This document shows positions 1 to 9,574 of a stretch of DNA of 64,000 nt, piece after piece. The notes under the pieces were generated by a model that had not been told where the DNA came from, ran no database searches, and was given only the letters and a program-made list of their open reading frames with translations. The DNA is from CAVQDV01 sp963711375 (GTDB lineage Bacteria > Pseudomonadota > Gammaproteobacteria > Coxiellales > Coxiellaceae). Both the position numbers and the translations under genes were made by a program. The stretch lies in contig CAVQDV010000004.1 in NCBI GenBank assembly GCA_963711375.1, positions 1 through 64,000 of the forward strand, written 5' to 3'. The first letter of the stretch is position 1. Every line of letters begins with the position of its first letter.

Positions 1-2
1 AT

Positions 3-545
3 TGCTGTGGAGAAGATCGTCCTTTGGACTTAGATCATATTCCTGCAAAAAGTTTATTGAAAAAAATGCAAAAAGTATACCCCGAGATGTCTGATGAATT
101 TGAAGGTGGTCTAGGTTACGTGATCGCCATTCCGAAGGTTCAACATGAATTCATTAGCGCGAGTTACAAAATTAAAGCCCAGAATCGTGATTTGGTTAAA
201 GAATCACAGAATCCTGGTCAAGCATTATTAACTGACATTCGCGCTTATTTTAAGTATTACGAAGACAGCAATCAATTGTCGTTAAAAATATTGGGTGCTT
301 TTCGCTACCTCTATCGAAAGAATGTGCAAAGATTCGAAGATTTTTCTTGCCAAGAGCTTGATAAACTTTTTTTGCGCGCTATTTCCTTTTATTTAAATGC
401 GGGCCAGGAAGATAAACTGGCTATTCGACCTAAAAATGAACCAATAAACCGTCGTGGCGCAGCATTATTCCAGGAAGATGATTCCTCAGAAAAAGACACC
501 AGGAGTTTTAGTAATAGAAATAATGCCCCAAGAGGAAAAAAATAG
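3..545 (+). CDS. HNH-type nuclease/toxin C-terminus, 5' partial
   Basis: The reading frame is open from the first bases of the window, so the gene starts upstream; the TTG at 24 is unlikely to be the real start. The visible part begins Cys-Cys-Gly-Glu-Asp-Arg-Pro and continues with a Leu-Asp-His-Ile-Pro-Ala-Lys motif, followed about 25 residues later by an Ala-Ile-Pro-Lys-x-x-His segment. An L-D-H-I-P-S/A core followed by an x-I-P-x-x-x-H segment is seen in HNH/His-Me finger nuclease domains at the C-terminus of polymorphic toxins. The last 40 residues are polar and probably disordered. No immunity gene can be recognised downstream; the next gene is a TA toxin. The final six codons (from about 526) are also found at the start of repeat copy B, so the duplication breakpoint lies inside this gene. 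Family assignment is by motif only. Confidence 0.5.
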   Translation, partial: CCGEDRPLDLDHIPAKSLLKKMQKVYPEMSDEFEGGLGYVIAIPKVQHEFISASYKIKAQNRDLVKESQNPGQALLTDIRAYFKYYEDSNQLSLKILGAFRYLYRKNVQRFEDFSCQELDKLFLRAISFYLNAGQEDKLAIRPKNEPINRRGAALFQEDDSSEKDTRSFSNRNNAPRGKK

Positions 546-720
546 TCAAAAAAAATCATAGCAGCATTGCTTAAACCAGATCTGAACTGGCCATGAAAGT
601 GCTACAAAATTCCCCCGACTGACTAATCCCAAGGCAAATGAGATCAGTTGATTACTGCTAAAAACGGCAGTAAATTAAACAATTTTTACCGACAAACATT
701 GACATTTGGCTGCTGCCATG

Positions 721-748
721 TTGAAATCATAGCACTTAGTGCTATACT
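721..748 (+). promoter_or_regulatory. TA promoter with palindromic operator
   Basis: TTGAAA (721-726) and TATACT (743-748) are separated by 16 bp. The spacer and -10 region hold a perfect palindrome, ATAGCAC-TTA-GTGCTAT (729-745), a natural operator for the HTH antitoxin encoded just downstream. The predicted transcription start is near 755, inside the AGGGG Shine-Dalgarno sequence, giving a leader of only about 10 nt. A second TTGACA at 699-704 lacks a good -10. Confidence 0.6.
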
Positions 749-764
749 CAAATCAGGGGCCTTC

Positions 765-1139
765 GTGCGCATATTCAAAATCAGACTATTCGACCGGTGG
801 GCCCGTAAAGAGGGTGTTTCAGATAAGGTATTGATGGACGCTGTTCAGGAAATGGAGCAGGGGCTTTTTGAGGCAAACCTCGGGGGCAATGTTTATAAAA
901 AACGGCTGCCTTTGCTGGGAAGAGGCAAGCGCGGTGGTGCGCGAACGGTTCTTGCCTATGCGACTGCCGAAAAAGCATTCTTTATATTTGGTTATGCCAA
1001 AAATGTAAAAGAAAATTTGAGCGGAGAAGAATTAAAGGCAGCGAAATTATTGGCGAATGAGATGTTGCATTATTCAGAGGTAAAGCTCAAAATTTTGCTT
1101 AAAGAGAATAAATTGATCGAGGTAAAACATCATGAGTAA
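765..1139 (+). CDS. RelE/ParE-family toxin of a NadS-type TA pair (copy A)
   Basis: This is a small basic toxin-like protein of about 124 residues. The motif WARKEGVSD, then MEQGLFEANLGG, then a GRGKRGGARTVLAYA stretch is typical of the RelE/HigB-like toxins paired with NadS antitoxins, which cleave mRNA on the ribosome. GTG at 765 is chosen because the homology begins at Val-Arg-Ile-Phe-Lys, an AGGGG ribosome site lies at 755-759, and the operator palindrome lies just upstream; an upstream TTG would put the operator inside the gene. It overlaps the antitoxin start by 8 bp. Copy B (15953-16327) differs at three residues: Arg/Ser, Asp/Asn and Val/Leu. Confidence 0.85.
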   Translation: MRIFKIRLFDRWARKEGVSDKVLMDAVQEMEQGLFEANLGGNVYKKRLPLLGRGKRGGARTVLAYATAEKAFFIFGYAKNVKENLSGEELKAAKLLANEMLHYSEVKLKILLKENKLIEVKHHE

Positions 1140-1440
1140 AAGTTTAGCAGAAGTTATCCACGAAACTGCAAAAGATTTCTATGAATCAGGCGTCATGGAT
1201 GAACAAACGATGCGCGAGTTTGACGCCATGTGCTTACCGCCCATAAAACATTTCACACCCACGCAAATTAGGCGAATTCGTAAACGCAATAAAGCAAGCC
1301 AAGCGGTATTTGCTGCTTATCTGAATACGAGCCCATCAACAATTCAGAAATGGGAACAAGGGCAAAAAAAGCCGGGTGGACTGGCACTCAAGCTCCTGAA
1401 TTTAGTTGATCGGAATGGACTTGAACTTTTGGCAGCCTAA
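1132..1440 (+). CDS. nadS: NadS-family HTH antitoxin (copy A)
   Basis: This 102-residue protein has a short N-terminal region ending in a CLPPIKHFTPTQIRRIR stretch, followed by a helix-turn-helix (residues about 50-85, SQAVFAAYLNTSPSTIQKWE). NadS antitoxins have this layout. The N-terminal part should bind the toxin and the HTH should repress the operon through the palindrome at 729-745. The start overlaps the toxin stop by 8 bp, so the two are translationally coupled, with toxin first. The protein sequence is identical in copy B (16320-16628). Confidence 0.88.
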   Translation: MSKSLAEVIHETAKDFYESGVMDEQTMREFDAMCLPPIKHFTPTQIRRIRKRNKASQAVFAAYLNTSPSTIQKWEQGQKKPGGLALKLLNLVDRNGLELLAA

Positions 1441-1537
1441 TATGGGCTCGTCTCTGTAAAAATGATTCAACAGCATTAGCATCTACTTTGTCACATTTTT
1501 GTCATATTGTTATTGTAAACTTGGCCAAATAACATGA

Positions 1538-1571
1538 AGCCGCTTCCGGAAGTTCATGGCGGCTGTTTTTG
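1538..1571 (+). terminator. Rho-independent terminator after TA operon (copy A)
   Basis: The stem AGCCGC (1538-1543) pairs with GCGGCT (1559-1564) and is followed by GTTTTTG. The loop contains the self-complementary CTTCCGGAAG, and an overlapping alternative pairing CATGAA (1533-1538)/TTCATG is possible, so the RNA has two mutually exclusive folds. The same sequence is present in copy B. It lies between the TA pair and the giant gene and probably separates their transcription. Confidence 0.55.
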
Positions 1572-1732
1572 CCGTATTCAAAAAAACGATAAGCGTATTT
1601 TTTATGAGAGTCAAACAGTCTAATTCAGAATCAAATGACTCCTCCAGCAATTCTTGGCTTGCCTTTGTTAGAGTCACGAAATTTAAAAGCATCCGCTGTT
1701 AACAGAAAAAATTATTGATATAGGAGTGAGCA

Positions 1733-4700
1733 ATGACAAGGGAAACTGTGGAAGAAACCATCAAAAAAGTTATTGAGGACATGCAAACAAAAGAGAACTT
1801 TAGAATTGCGATAGAACATAATAAAAAGGTTCGGATAATAAATACTAAAGTTCAAGGCGGTTGGATCCATAGGACAGAGCCTGAGGATGAAATCCGAGAT
1901 CTTGAAAAAATACTCACCAAAGAGCAAAAGTTAGCATCCTTAGCAATTTCTCTCCTAAATCGGAATATTGATATAAATAACGAACGAGACCTCCAACTAG
2001 GCGAAGATACAGTGCGATTTTTGAAAACAGATCATTTGGGCAAGTGTAATGACCTGGATAATTCAATCGAAATTTATAGGAATATAGTTGCACCAATTCA
2101 AAAGGATTATAACAAACGAATTTTTTGGTTACGAAGCTTAGATCAAGTTGCGCTTGGTGCCACAGCGCTTTCCAATCCTTATATTCGAGGACTAGCAAAT
2201 GCATATGGAGCTGGGCGAACCATCTCAGGTGATTGGTTGGAGAAACAGCTTAAGCTTGATATCCCCAGCCAATATTATGGGCAAATAATGGATTTTATAG
2301 AGAAAAAAGAACTTAATCCCATGTTTCGTATTGGGTATTCAGTTAAATTAGACGCTATGGGAGTAGAGCTTAAGCCTGAACACGTGCTGATAAAAACAAA
2401 ATTTCTTTCTAATGTTGTAGAGGCCGCTCAGAATAATGATAAAAATAATCGTGACCTCCTTCCGCAAGAAATAATAGATGCAATAAAAAAACCAAAAGGA
2501 CATTTTGAGGCTGGGAAACAGCAAGCAGAAGCATCATGGGAAATCAGTAAAGAGTACCAACGGGCTTATGATAAAACCAAAGAAATTCATCGATATGTAG
2601 ATCCTAATGATGTATCTCATCAAAACACGTTCTGGGACACCTTATCGTTTCCTAAAACTGGATTTATAGACATTATAAATCCGGATAACGCCATCCATTT
2701 TCTGGCAGAAGCAGAGAAAATCTATAAGCGGAAGCGGACTATCTATGATTTTGCAGAAAAAACAGCTTCGCAAGCATTTTTTTCGACAGTGATGGGACCA
2801 GGACTAAAAGGAATAGCGACTGAGGCCCTTCTAGAAGGGATCAATTTAACGGGAGGTTATTCTGAGTGGCTTAGAGATTGGGTGATTCCCCCTATGGATG
2901 ATTTATGGAAAAATTTTTCGGATAAATATAAAAACGATCCGGATGTAATATTAAAAGTAGCCAATGACCCCCGTTTAACTTTGGGACGATCAACTAGACT
3001 TTTTTTTGAATATCAAGCTGGCAAGCAAACCTTAGATGCTGAGGAGCGGAGTAAAGCCGTTCCAGCTGCAGAGAAAATAACAAAAAAAGTTTATAAAAAA
3101 AACCCAGAAAAAATTGCAGAATTTATGACTGGGAAACTCACAAAGGAGGAATTTTCAAAATTTATTACTCAAAGTGTAAAGGAGGAGCTCAAGAAGGTCC
3201 GTCTTAATTTAAATTCAGGAGCATTTGAAAACTGGGCTGAAGGAATAACTGCAAGAGTAGAAGATATTGCGGCCCAATCAAAAGAGGCATTGGATTCAAT
3301 TGAAAAATTTCAAAATCAGACAATAGAAACCGATCCACGTGAATTAAAAAAAGAAAGACTTGAATATATACAGGGAGAAATTAATGGCGCAGTAAAAGGA
3401 TTTCAATTATTAGGTCAAGTGGGTCGACTGATGGACTCGCCAGTGCTGGTGGATATTGCCAGATTGGGTCAAGGTGTGGGCAATGTCATCAGTAGTGTTG
3501 TTAGTTTGCAACAAATTATTATAAACGCTGCCGGCCCGTTAGCAATTGCGGGTGGGGGCTTCGGAATTGCGATTGCCCTATTAAGCTTAGTGTTTTCGGG
3601 GAGTGGTCAAGCCGCGCCTGATCCAATTATCACGGTGGTTATACCGAAACTTAATGAGATTGTGAAAAAACTTTCCGTAGTCATTAGCAATGTCAATTTT
3701 ATTGATTATAAAAATGATATATACCAACATGAAACTGTACGAAGTTTTGCAAAGGTTGGTGCTTATCTAAGTGAAATTCATAGTTCAACTCGTCAAATCT
3801 CAGTTGATCTTGTGAATTTTAGAAATGAGCTTAGAAATATACAAATCGACAATCTCCATTCAATGTACCGCTCTGCCATTCAGGCTGTGCAGGATGCAAA
3901 GCTTGCTCCAATAGTTCCACAAGAATTTCGTACAGCTCGGAATAATCTTTTCCAGTTGGTGTTGGATATTCCTAGACATGCACTCCTAACTTCTTCCAAA
4001 GTAAGTCTTTACTCCGAAGGAAAGTTGAATCTACACGAAACTATGTTAGAGCTTTCAAGAGGTTTTCAAAAAAACTTTGGTATATTATTTCAGCTATCGA
4101 ATGATATTCAACTTGCTAAAAAGCATGAAATTAATTTTAATCTGGATCATCAGGCGCTAGATCCTGAGAGGAAGTATATTTTTAGTATAAATGTACCGGC
4201 CTATTATACCGCGACACAGTTGTTCATCGAGTATTTAACTACGGTTGATTGGGATACGATAAAAAAGGCTTATAACAATGACGTTAATCCAATTGATCAA
4301 TTAAGAAAAAAAATAGATGAAATGATCGATATGGGAAGTAAAATGGCTGGCAATATCGATAAAATGTCGCAAAGCTATTTACTTGAATTTTTGTTTGAAA
4401 AGTATGAGTATTCTCGTGGAAAATTCGTTGAAAATCTCGTTCCAGATTTTAATAAATATAGAAATAATTTATATCGACTGGATACAATTCCCATGATCTC
4501 AGAGCTCAGGCAGTGTTCTACAAAAATTGATTCTATTCAGCCGCCAAAGGTAGCTAAAATTGAAGCTTATTGTGATTTAAGTGGTTTTAGAGGATTTTCT
4601 CCAAAAGTAATTCGTTTTGAAGGAGAGAGGTATAAGGGTTTTGTTGAATTAGTCCAGAGTAAGAGACTTCTTTATTATGGCGACTCTCAGAGGCCCGAGC

Positions 4701-7489
4701 TTGGTAAAATCCTCTATGGTTTCTTCAATCCCCGCATGTCTGTTTTTTCGTGTAGCGGATATGGTTTTGTTAAGGAAACTAGCAAAGAGCTCGATAAAAT
4801 TATTAATGAAAAAAAAGAAGAAATCAATTATGCATTTGGCAATCTAACATTAGCTTACGATAGAGCAAAAGGACTTTCAATATACGATTTCGATAGTGAA
4901 TTTCCTTCCCCTTATTCATTAATATTCCATCCAGATAAAAGCAACCATCCTCTACATCAGCTTTGTTTACCAAGTGCTTTATGGCCTAAATCATATGGAC
5001 ATCCAATGTCATATGGGTATCCAGTGTCATATTTGCATCTAATGTCACTGCCATACGGAAACTTCAGGGAACTTCATCGACCTTTTATTATTGCTGAGTA
5101 TCTTCATATTGGGACAATGAGACATGAGTATAGCACGCATGAGCCATTCTCAATTAAAACCTATTTTACGATTAATGTTAATCAAGAAAAGCTTAAAAAT
5201 ACAGTTATCTCTACCGAGGTATGCGGCAAATTTAATCTTTCTTGGCCATGCGCTCCAGAAAGCAACACTTTAATTTCACATTTTCAGTTTAATGAACTTG
5301 CTCATTTCACCTTTGATGAAAATTTACGTTCTGGGAGGTTCAAGTCTCTTGAAAAGCCTGATCTTTTCGGGCGAGTGTCTCACTCTGACAGCTCCTTTCT
5401 TGTAGCAGATGAATATCCATCAATATTGTCAGTTTGGCCTTTTTTTGGACCAGAAAAGCAAATGATTTCAACAGACCTCATAAAAATACCGTCAAAATTA
5501 ATTGATTTCTGGGTTAAAAATACAGAAGAAAACGATCTAAAATTTTTTTATGAGCAAATCCTTAGAGATAATCCGGAAAGATCCTTAGAATTACGTAACT
5601 CCATCAAAGAAATGGATGCGTATTCTCTGTTGATTAGAGCTTATTCTTCATTAAGCATGATTAAAGGTGATAATGTTAAGGCTTTTTTTGATCAAGAAGA
5701 ATTTCTTTGGGACAAGAAAAAGTTAAGTGAAGTGGGGATAAAAGAAAAGCTTTTTCCAGAAGCCTTGACGAGTCGCATGGAAAAGGATTGGGTGAAAATA
5801 AAAAGCTACCGTGACTGTTTTTTCGAGATCATGGAAGATAATAAAACAATTAAACCAGAAAATTCTACTAAGAATAAAAACATGTGTTCAGGGTTTGAGA
5901 AACCGCTAGTGGGCAACCTCTTGTTAAATGCTACATTATTAAGCCTAGAAAGTTTTAGAGCCATTTGTGATAGTATTTCTGATGATCTAAACGATGAGAC
6001 CTCAACTAACAAAAAGGAGCAGATGCCTAAAACGGATGAATTTCAAAAAATGGTGAAAACCGAAAAACCGAAGTCTCAGGAAAAAAATGAAAAGCATCGT
6101 GTACCAAAACGAGAGCCTGATAGTTCGCATACAGGCGCTGAATACGAATGTCGTGATGGGGAAGAATGTGCGAAAGTGAAAGGTAAAAATAGTTTTTATG
6201 ATAGTCCAGAACAAGAAACAGATGAACCAGCAGCAGAAAAACCTAAAGAAACAAAGCATAGGCATAAAGTTGAGGGTGAAATTTGTACTGATGATGAAGA
6301 GGATGAGCGTGATGCTGATCATCCTGATGAGTCGGATACTCGCAGAAAAGCACCCAACACGTGCAAAAAATTACTCAGTATTGATTTATCGGATGGACAT
6401 GAAGATATAGTTTATGAAGAATTAGATCCAATTATAGATTTTCCTCCGGGTACTGAAAATGCTCCATCAATAATTTCTTCAATGTCTATTGAACAAGAAA
6501 CTGTGAATCAGGTTGAACCAATGCCAAAAATTGCGGTTGCAAGCGCTGCATCTTCGTTACGTCCTGTAGGAGTCATTACTCCTTTCGTAACAGGTTTACA
6601 ATTTCTCCGACAAGGATATGAACATTTTTTTTCAAAGTCGGATGAATTTACTCAGAGAAATAAGCGGCCATACAATGCTACCAGTTGTGCTTTTGAACCG
6701 GAGTTTGACGTAGAAAAGGGTGGATTTATTTTTACCTGTTATGCTTACAATGATACAAAGCCCGTGGGTTATGTAAAATTTTTTAATGCACCAGAATTTT
6801 GTGCTTCAGAAGATAAATCTCAATATAATATTGTTGAAATGGATGGTATTTTTACACAGGCTAGAATCAATCCAGAAAAAGCACCTCTTTGTTCTGCATT
6901 GCCGCTGACGTTTTATGACAGAGCTTGTGATGCCAGTAAATTTGGAGCTTTGCAAGGTGGTTTACGAGGCATGACTGAAGTTGTCGAAACCAATCTCCTT
7001 AAGTTTGGCCACAGCCCTAAAAAGGCATGGATGGTTTCTAATGGGATTTACTATAGCAGTGCGTTTACTATTAATTTCGTGAGTTACCAATTTCAACAAG
7101 ATTATCTCACTTCTGGGGTGCTAGCATTAAAAGATATCGCTACATTAGCGGCCTTTTCATTTGCATTCAATACGGTTTCAAAAGGACTGCAATGGGGCGC
7201 TCGTCATCTTTCTGAAAGTGGGTGGAATATACCAAGTGGCTTTGTTTCATCTGTAGCGAATGTCGCCTCTTTGTTACCGTTTGCATATCAAACTTATCAG
7301 GACCCAAAAATTGCACCCATAAGCATGACTTCAGGTCTTGCAGCAAATGTCGCGACTGTAAAGAGCGCGGGATTAATAGGAAAAATGTTTTCGTTTTTTA
7401 GTGCTCGTTCGGACAATGATCAATCCGCACCTGTTGGTCCCGGTGTCACCCAAGCTGCTACCAGCAATTCCATTGGGAGTCCAATGTAG
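1733..7489 (+). CDS. Giant protein of unknown function, variant A (1918 aa)
   Basis: I do not recognise a family. The start is ATG 1733 with AGGAG at 1722-1726. The N-terminus is charged and helical. A glycine/alanine-rich hydrophobic segment at about residues 583-625 could insert into a membrane. A long mixed domain follows, with an MRHEYSTHEP motif shared with variant B. Residues about 1420-1600 are acidic, Lys/Glu-rich and probably disordered. The last 275 or so residues, starting at NKRPYNATSC, contain further hydrophobic stretches and end in a Ser/Thr/Pro/Gly-rich tail. The first 20 codons and this C-terminal part are almost identical to variant B (16922-22006), while everything between is only loosely similar; A also carries a block of about 250-300 residues not matched in B. 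Size, membrane segment, disordered linker and constant ends suggest a secreted or surface effector with an exchangeable core. This is inference. Confidence 0.8.
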   Translation: MTRETVEETIKKVIEDMQTKENFRIAIEHNKKVRIINTKVQGGWIHRTEPEDEIRDLEKILTKEQKLASLAISLLNRNIDINNERDLQLGEDTVRFLKTDHLGKCNDLDNSIEIYRNIVAPIQKDYNKRIFWLRSLDQVALGATALSNPYIRGLANAYGAGRTISGDWLEKQLKLDIPSQYYGQIMDFIEKKELNPMFRIGYSVKLDAMGVELKPEHVLIKTKFLSNVVEAAQNNDKNNRDLLPQEIIDAIKKPKGHFEAGKQQAEASWEISKEYQRAYDKTKEIHRYVDPNDVSHQNTFWDTLSFPKTGFIDIINPDNAIHFLAEAEKIYKRKRTIYDFAEKTASQAFFSTVMGPGLKGIATEALLEGINLTGGYSEWLRDWVIPPMDDLWKNFSDKYKNDPDVILKVANDPRLTLGRSTRLFFEYQAGKQTLDAEERSKAVPAAEKITKKVYKKNPEKIAEFMTGKLTKEEFSKFITQSVKEELKKVRLNLNSGAFENWAEGITARVEDIAAQSKEALDSIEKFQNQTIETDPRELKKERLEYIQGEINGAVKGFQLLGQVGRLMDSPVLVDIARLGQGVGNVISSVVSLQQIIINAAGPLAIAGGGFGIAIALLSLVFSGSGQAAPDPIITVVIPKLNEIVKKLSVVISNVNFIDYKNDIYQHETVRSFAKVGAYLSEIHSSTRQISVDLVNFRNELRNIQIDNLHSMYRSAIQAVQDAKLAPIVPQEFRTARNNLFQLVLDIPRHALLTSSKVSLYSEGKLNLHETMLELSRGFQKNFGILFQLSNDIQLAKKHEINFNLDHQALDPERKYIFSINVPAYYTATQLFIEYLTTVDWDTIKKAYNNDVNPIDQLRKKIDEMIDMGSKMAGNIDKMSQSYLLEFLFEKYEYSRGKFVENLVPDFNKYRNNLYRLDTIPMISELRQCSTKIDSIQPPKVAKIEAYCDLSGFRGFSPKVIRFEGERYKGFVELVQSKRLLYYGDSQRPELGKILYGFFNPRMSVFSCSGYGFVKETSKELDKIINEKKEEINYAFGNLTLAYDRAKGLSIYDFDSEFPSPYSLIFHPDKSNHPLHQLCLPSALWPKSYGHPMSYGYPVSYLHLMSLPYGNFRELHRPFIIAEYLHIGTMRHEYSTHEPFSIKTYFTINVNQEKLKNTVISTEVCGKFNLSWPCAPESNTLISHFQFNELAHFTFDENLRSGRFKSLEKPDLFGRVSHSDSSFLVADEYPSILSVWPFFGPEKQMISTDLIKIPSKLIDFWVKNTEENDLKFFYEQILRDNPERSLELRNSIKEMDAYSLLIRAYSSLSMIKGDNVKAFFDQEEFLWDKKKLSEVGIKEKLFPEALTSRMEKDWVKIKSYRDCFFEIMEDNKTIKPENSTKNKNMCSGFEKPLVGNLLLNATLLSLESFRAICDSISDDLNDETSTNKKEQMPKTDEFQKMVKTEKPKSQEKNEKHRVPKREPDSSHTGAEYECRDGEECAKVKGKNSFYDSPEQETDEPAAEKPKETKHRHKVEGEICTDDEEDERDADHPDESDTRRKAPNTCKKLLSIDLSDGHEDIVYEELDPIIDFPPGTENAPSIISSMSIEQETVNQVEPMPKIAVASAASSLRPVGVITPFVTGLQFLRQGYEHFFSKSDEFTQRNKRPYNATSCAFEPEFDVEKGGFIFTCYAYNDTKPVGYVKFFNAPEFCASEDKSQYNIVEMDGIFTQARINPEKAPLCSALPLTFYDRACDASKFGALQGGLRGMTEVVETNLLKFGHSPKKAWMVSNGIYYSSAFTINFVSYQFQQDYLTSGVLALKDIATLAAFSFAFNTVSKGLQWGARHLSESGWNIPSGFVSSVANVASLLPFAYQTYQDPKIAPISMTSGLAANVATVKSAGLIGKMFSFFSARSDNDQSAPVGPGVTQAATSNSIGSPM

Positions 7490-7674
7490 AGGCACTACAC
7501 AAATGTTCCCTAGGGCTCAGGGTCATCTTGAGAAGTGCCGCATTTTGTGAGAATTTTGATTATTGTACGGATTAAGGAGCAAAAAGCGGCCCCTATAATT
7601 TGCCGAATGATCCATTTTGTCGTAAAATCGCTGATATTATTGGTTTGTATATATTGGAAGTTTAGAGAGATAAA

Positions 7675-8517
7675 ATGCCACTCACTTTGAAAGAGCAACT
7701 CGACTACGTCTCTAAGAAGCACCACAATGCCATTGTTATAGAGACTGATCCTCTTGAGCAGCTATTAAATATTTCCTATTTTTCTTATCAAAAAATAACG
7801 GCTTCGGGCGATTACTCCGTTATTTGTAATAATCCTGAGTTCGCTGATTTTTACTTGGAAAAAAAGTTTTACGCCCTTGATCCTTACCTAGTGGCTCCAA
7901 GTCGTTACAGTGAGGGTAAACATATTCATTTCATCAGCCCCAAGCTTCCAGATCTTGATGAAGGCTTGGCAAAGATTTTTAAAGGCGTTCATAGAAAATT
8001 TTACTTTTCTGAATCTATTCTTATCATCCATAAAAGCTACGATTTTTACGAGATATATTGTTTTTCTTTTCGCAATAGCAATAAGCCATTAATGCCATTC
8101 TATTTAAATCAAATTGGATTACTCGAACGTTTTATTACTAATTTTAAAAAACACCATCGCACATTATTGGAGAATATAAACGACGCGACGGTAAATATCG
8201 CCGAAATTCGGGGTGAAGATTTCAATCTTCTGCAGCCAAACTACCACGTAATGGATCATGATATCGTTGATTCTTTTTTAGAAGCCTATTCACCAGAAGA
8301 ACTTAGGCTGAAAGGTCGATTAAAAAACTTAACCCATAGAGAAGAAGAATGCTTATATTGGATGATCGAAGGGAAAACGGCCGCTGAAACTGGCAAAATA
8401 TTGGGAATTTCAAAACGTACTGTTGAAGTTTATCGAGACAAATGCCGTGACAAACTTGGCTCACACTACAGCTTTACCAATTTATGCTATTTAATAGGTA
8501 AATTCGACTTATTTTGA
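7675..8517 (+). CDS. LuxR-family regulator, solo (copy A)
   Basis: This 280-residue transcription factor has an N-terminal sensing domain (about 1-190) and a C-terminal LuxR helix-turn-helix (about 215-265: LTHREEECLYWMIEGKTAAE then GISKRTVEVYRDK). Asp69-Pro70 sit where LuxR-type autoinducer domains carry the conserved Asp-Pro pair, but the usual tryptophans are absent and no luxI synthase is visible. It may bind another signal, perhaps from the host. A purine-rich ribosome site lies before ATG 7675. It lies 185 bp after the giant gene in both copies, and the protein is identical in both, so it may control the giant gene and the NACHT gene. Confidence 0.85.
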   Translation: MPLTLKEQLDYVSKKHHNAIVIETDPLEQLLNISYFSYQKITASGDYSVICNNPEFADFYLEKKFYALDPYLVAPSRYSEGKHIHFISPKLPDLDEGLAKIFKGVHRKFYFSESILIIHKSYDFYEIYCFSFRNSNKPLMPFYLNQIGLLERFITNFKKHHRTLLENINDATVNIAEIRGEDFNLLQPNYHVMDHDIVDSFLEAYSPEELRLKGRLKNLTHREEECLYWMIEGKTAAETGKILGISKRTVEVYRDKCRDKLGSHYSFTNLCYLIGKFDLF

Positions 8518-8632
8518 TAGGGATTGAAAGTGTTTCTGGGATTATTCTACGTACATATACTTATTGACTTCATGAGCCTATTTGGGCTTACTGGGCGCAT
8601 ATGAAATAAACGCCCCTTATGGAGTCATTTGT

Positions 8633-9529
8633 ATGCGACGAAAAATAAAAATTGAAAACTTGTTGGATGACATACGCCACCGAACCATAAAATTTATAGA
8701 CCAGTCAAGAACAAGAGATCAATCAGAGGGCGTGGCACATGAAATGCACATTTCACTCGATGCAAAAGATCCTGATGGCATACATGAAAAATTTGATTTA
8801 AACGAGGGTGTAAATGAATTTTTAGAAAACAATACTCACAAAATTCTATTATTGACGGGCAATTCGGGTTGTGGAAAAACTTCCTTTGCGCAAAATTTGG
8901 TTCGAGAGAAGTGCGAACGCTATATGAAAGGAAACCCCATTTATTTATGGGTCCCATTATTAACCCTAAAAAATCCACAGAATGAATTATTCCAAATGCA
9001 TTTAACAAAAAATCTCTTTCTGTCCGATTATGAAATTTTGGATCTACAAAAAAGCGCTGAAACGTTTATTTTGGTTCTTGATGGCTATGATGAACTCAAT
9101 ATAGCTAGTAATTTATATACCGGAAATAACTTAGGACCGCTTTGCAAGAAGGTTATTTTTACCTGCCGAGATGAGTATCTGAAAGGAGGCCATAAGCAAC
9201 AATGCTTTATGTCTTCTGATACAGAGGAAGCATTATTAGAATTTCGATTATTGCCCTTTGACAACGAGAAAAAAAATCAGTATTTGATGAACTATTGTCA
9301 CTCGAAAAAGTCGAAATGGAGTCTGCAGGAATACGAAGAGGCTCTAAATAAATTCCCTGAACTCGATGAAATGACTACTAATCCCTTTATTTTTAGTATG
9401 GTTGTTCAAAGCTTACCTGAGATTGTGGCGAAATATGCCGATGGACATCCTGAAAGAAAACGTATCAGTCTAACTCGTCATGAGATTTACGATACCTTTA
9501 TGAGGCAATGGGGTGGCTATGAGAAGTGA
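8633..9529 (+). pseudogene. NACHT NTPase gene truncated by transposon (copy A)
   Basis: This is the first 292 or so codons of the protein encoded intact at 23150-27856, with one substitution (Glu for Ala just before Walker B). Walker A GNSGCGKTS (residues 76-84) and Walker B FILVLDGYDEL (145-155) are present. The Tn3-family transposon enters after GGCAATGG, and the frame ends at a stop in its inverted repeat, adding Gly-Tyr-Glu-Lys. The pentapeptide and WD40 parts and the CaaX box are lost. The start ATG 8633 is preceded by GGAG at 8621-8624. A free NACHT domain could still be made and might interfere with the intact protein. Confidence 0.9.
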
Positions 9530-9563
9530 CACGAAACTGCCTAAAATGACCATTCCGCTTATC
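9510..9563 (+). repeat. Left terminal inverted repeat of the Tn3-family element
   Basis: About 54 bp match the reverse complement of 15664-15717 with only a few mismatches. The outer 38 or so bases are the likely TnpA binding site. The similarity continues less perfectly inward to about 9707 because of the recombinase-tail duplication. Confidence 0.9.
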
Positions 9564-9574
9564 AGAAAGATGCA

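Larger units (their letters stand above)
526..9511 (+). repeat. Tandem duplication unit, copy A (truncated by transposon)
   Basis: This segment, from CCCCAAGAGG in the last codons of the HNH gene to GGCAATGG inside the NACHT gene, recurs at 15714-24030. It holds a NadS-type TA pair, the giant gene, a LuxR gene and the first 292 or so codons of the NACHT gene. The two LuxR proteins are identical over 280 residues and the antitoxins are identical, so the copies are recent. The exception is the middle of the giant gene (about 1790-6655), which has diverged strongly and differs in length. The right limit is the transposon's left inverted repeat. Confidence 0.93.

Noticed and set aside
24..26. TTG at position 24 as the start of the first gene
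   Set aside because: The frame is open upstream to the window edge and the conserved motif begins before this codon.
5806..6410. Extra frames inside the Lys/Glu-rich linker of giant gene A
   Set aside because: Low-complexity codons (GAA, AAA) create open frames on both strands by chance; the main frame is continuous and shared in plan with variant B.
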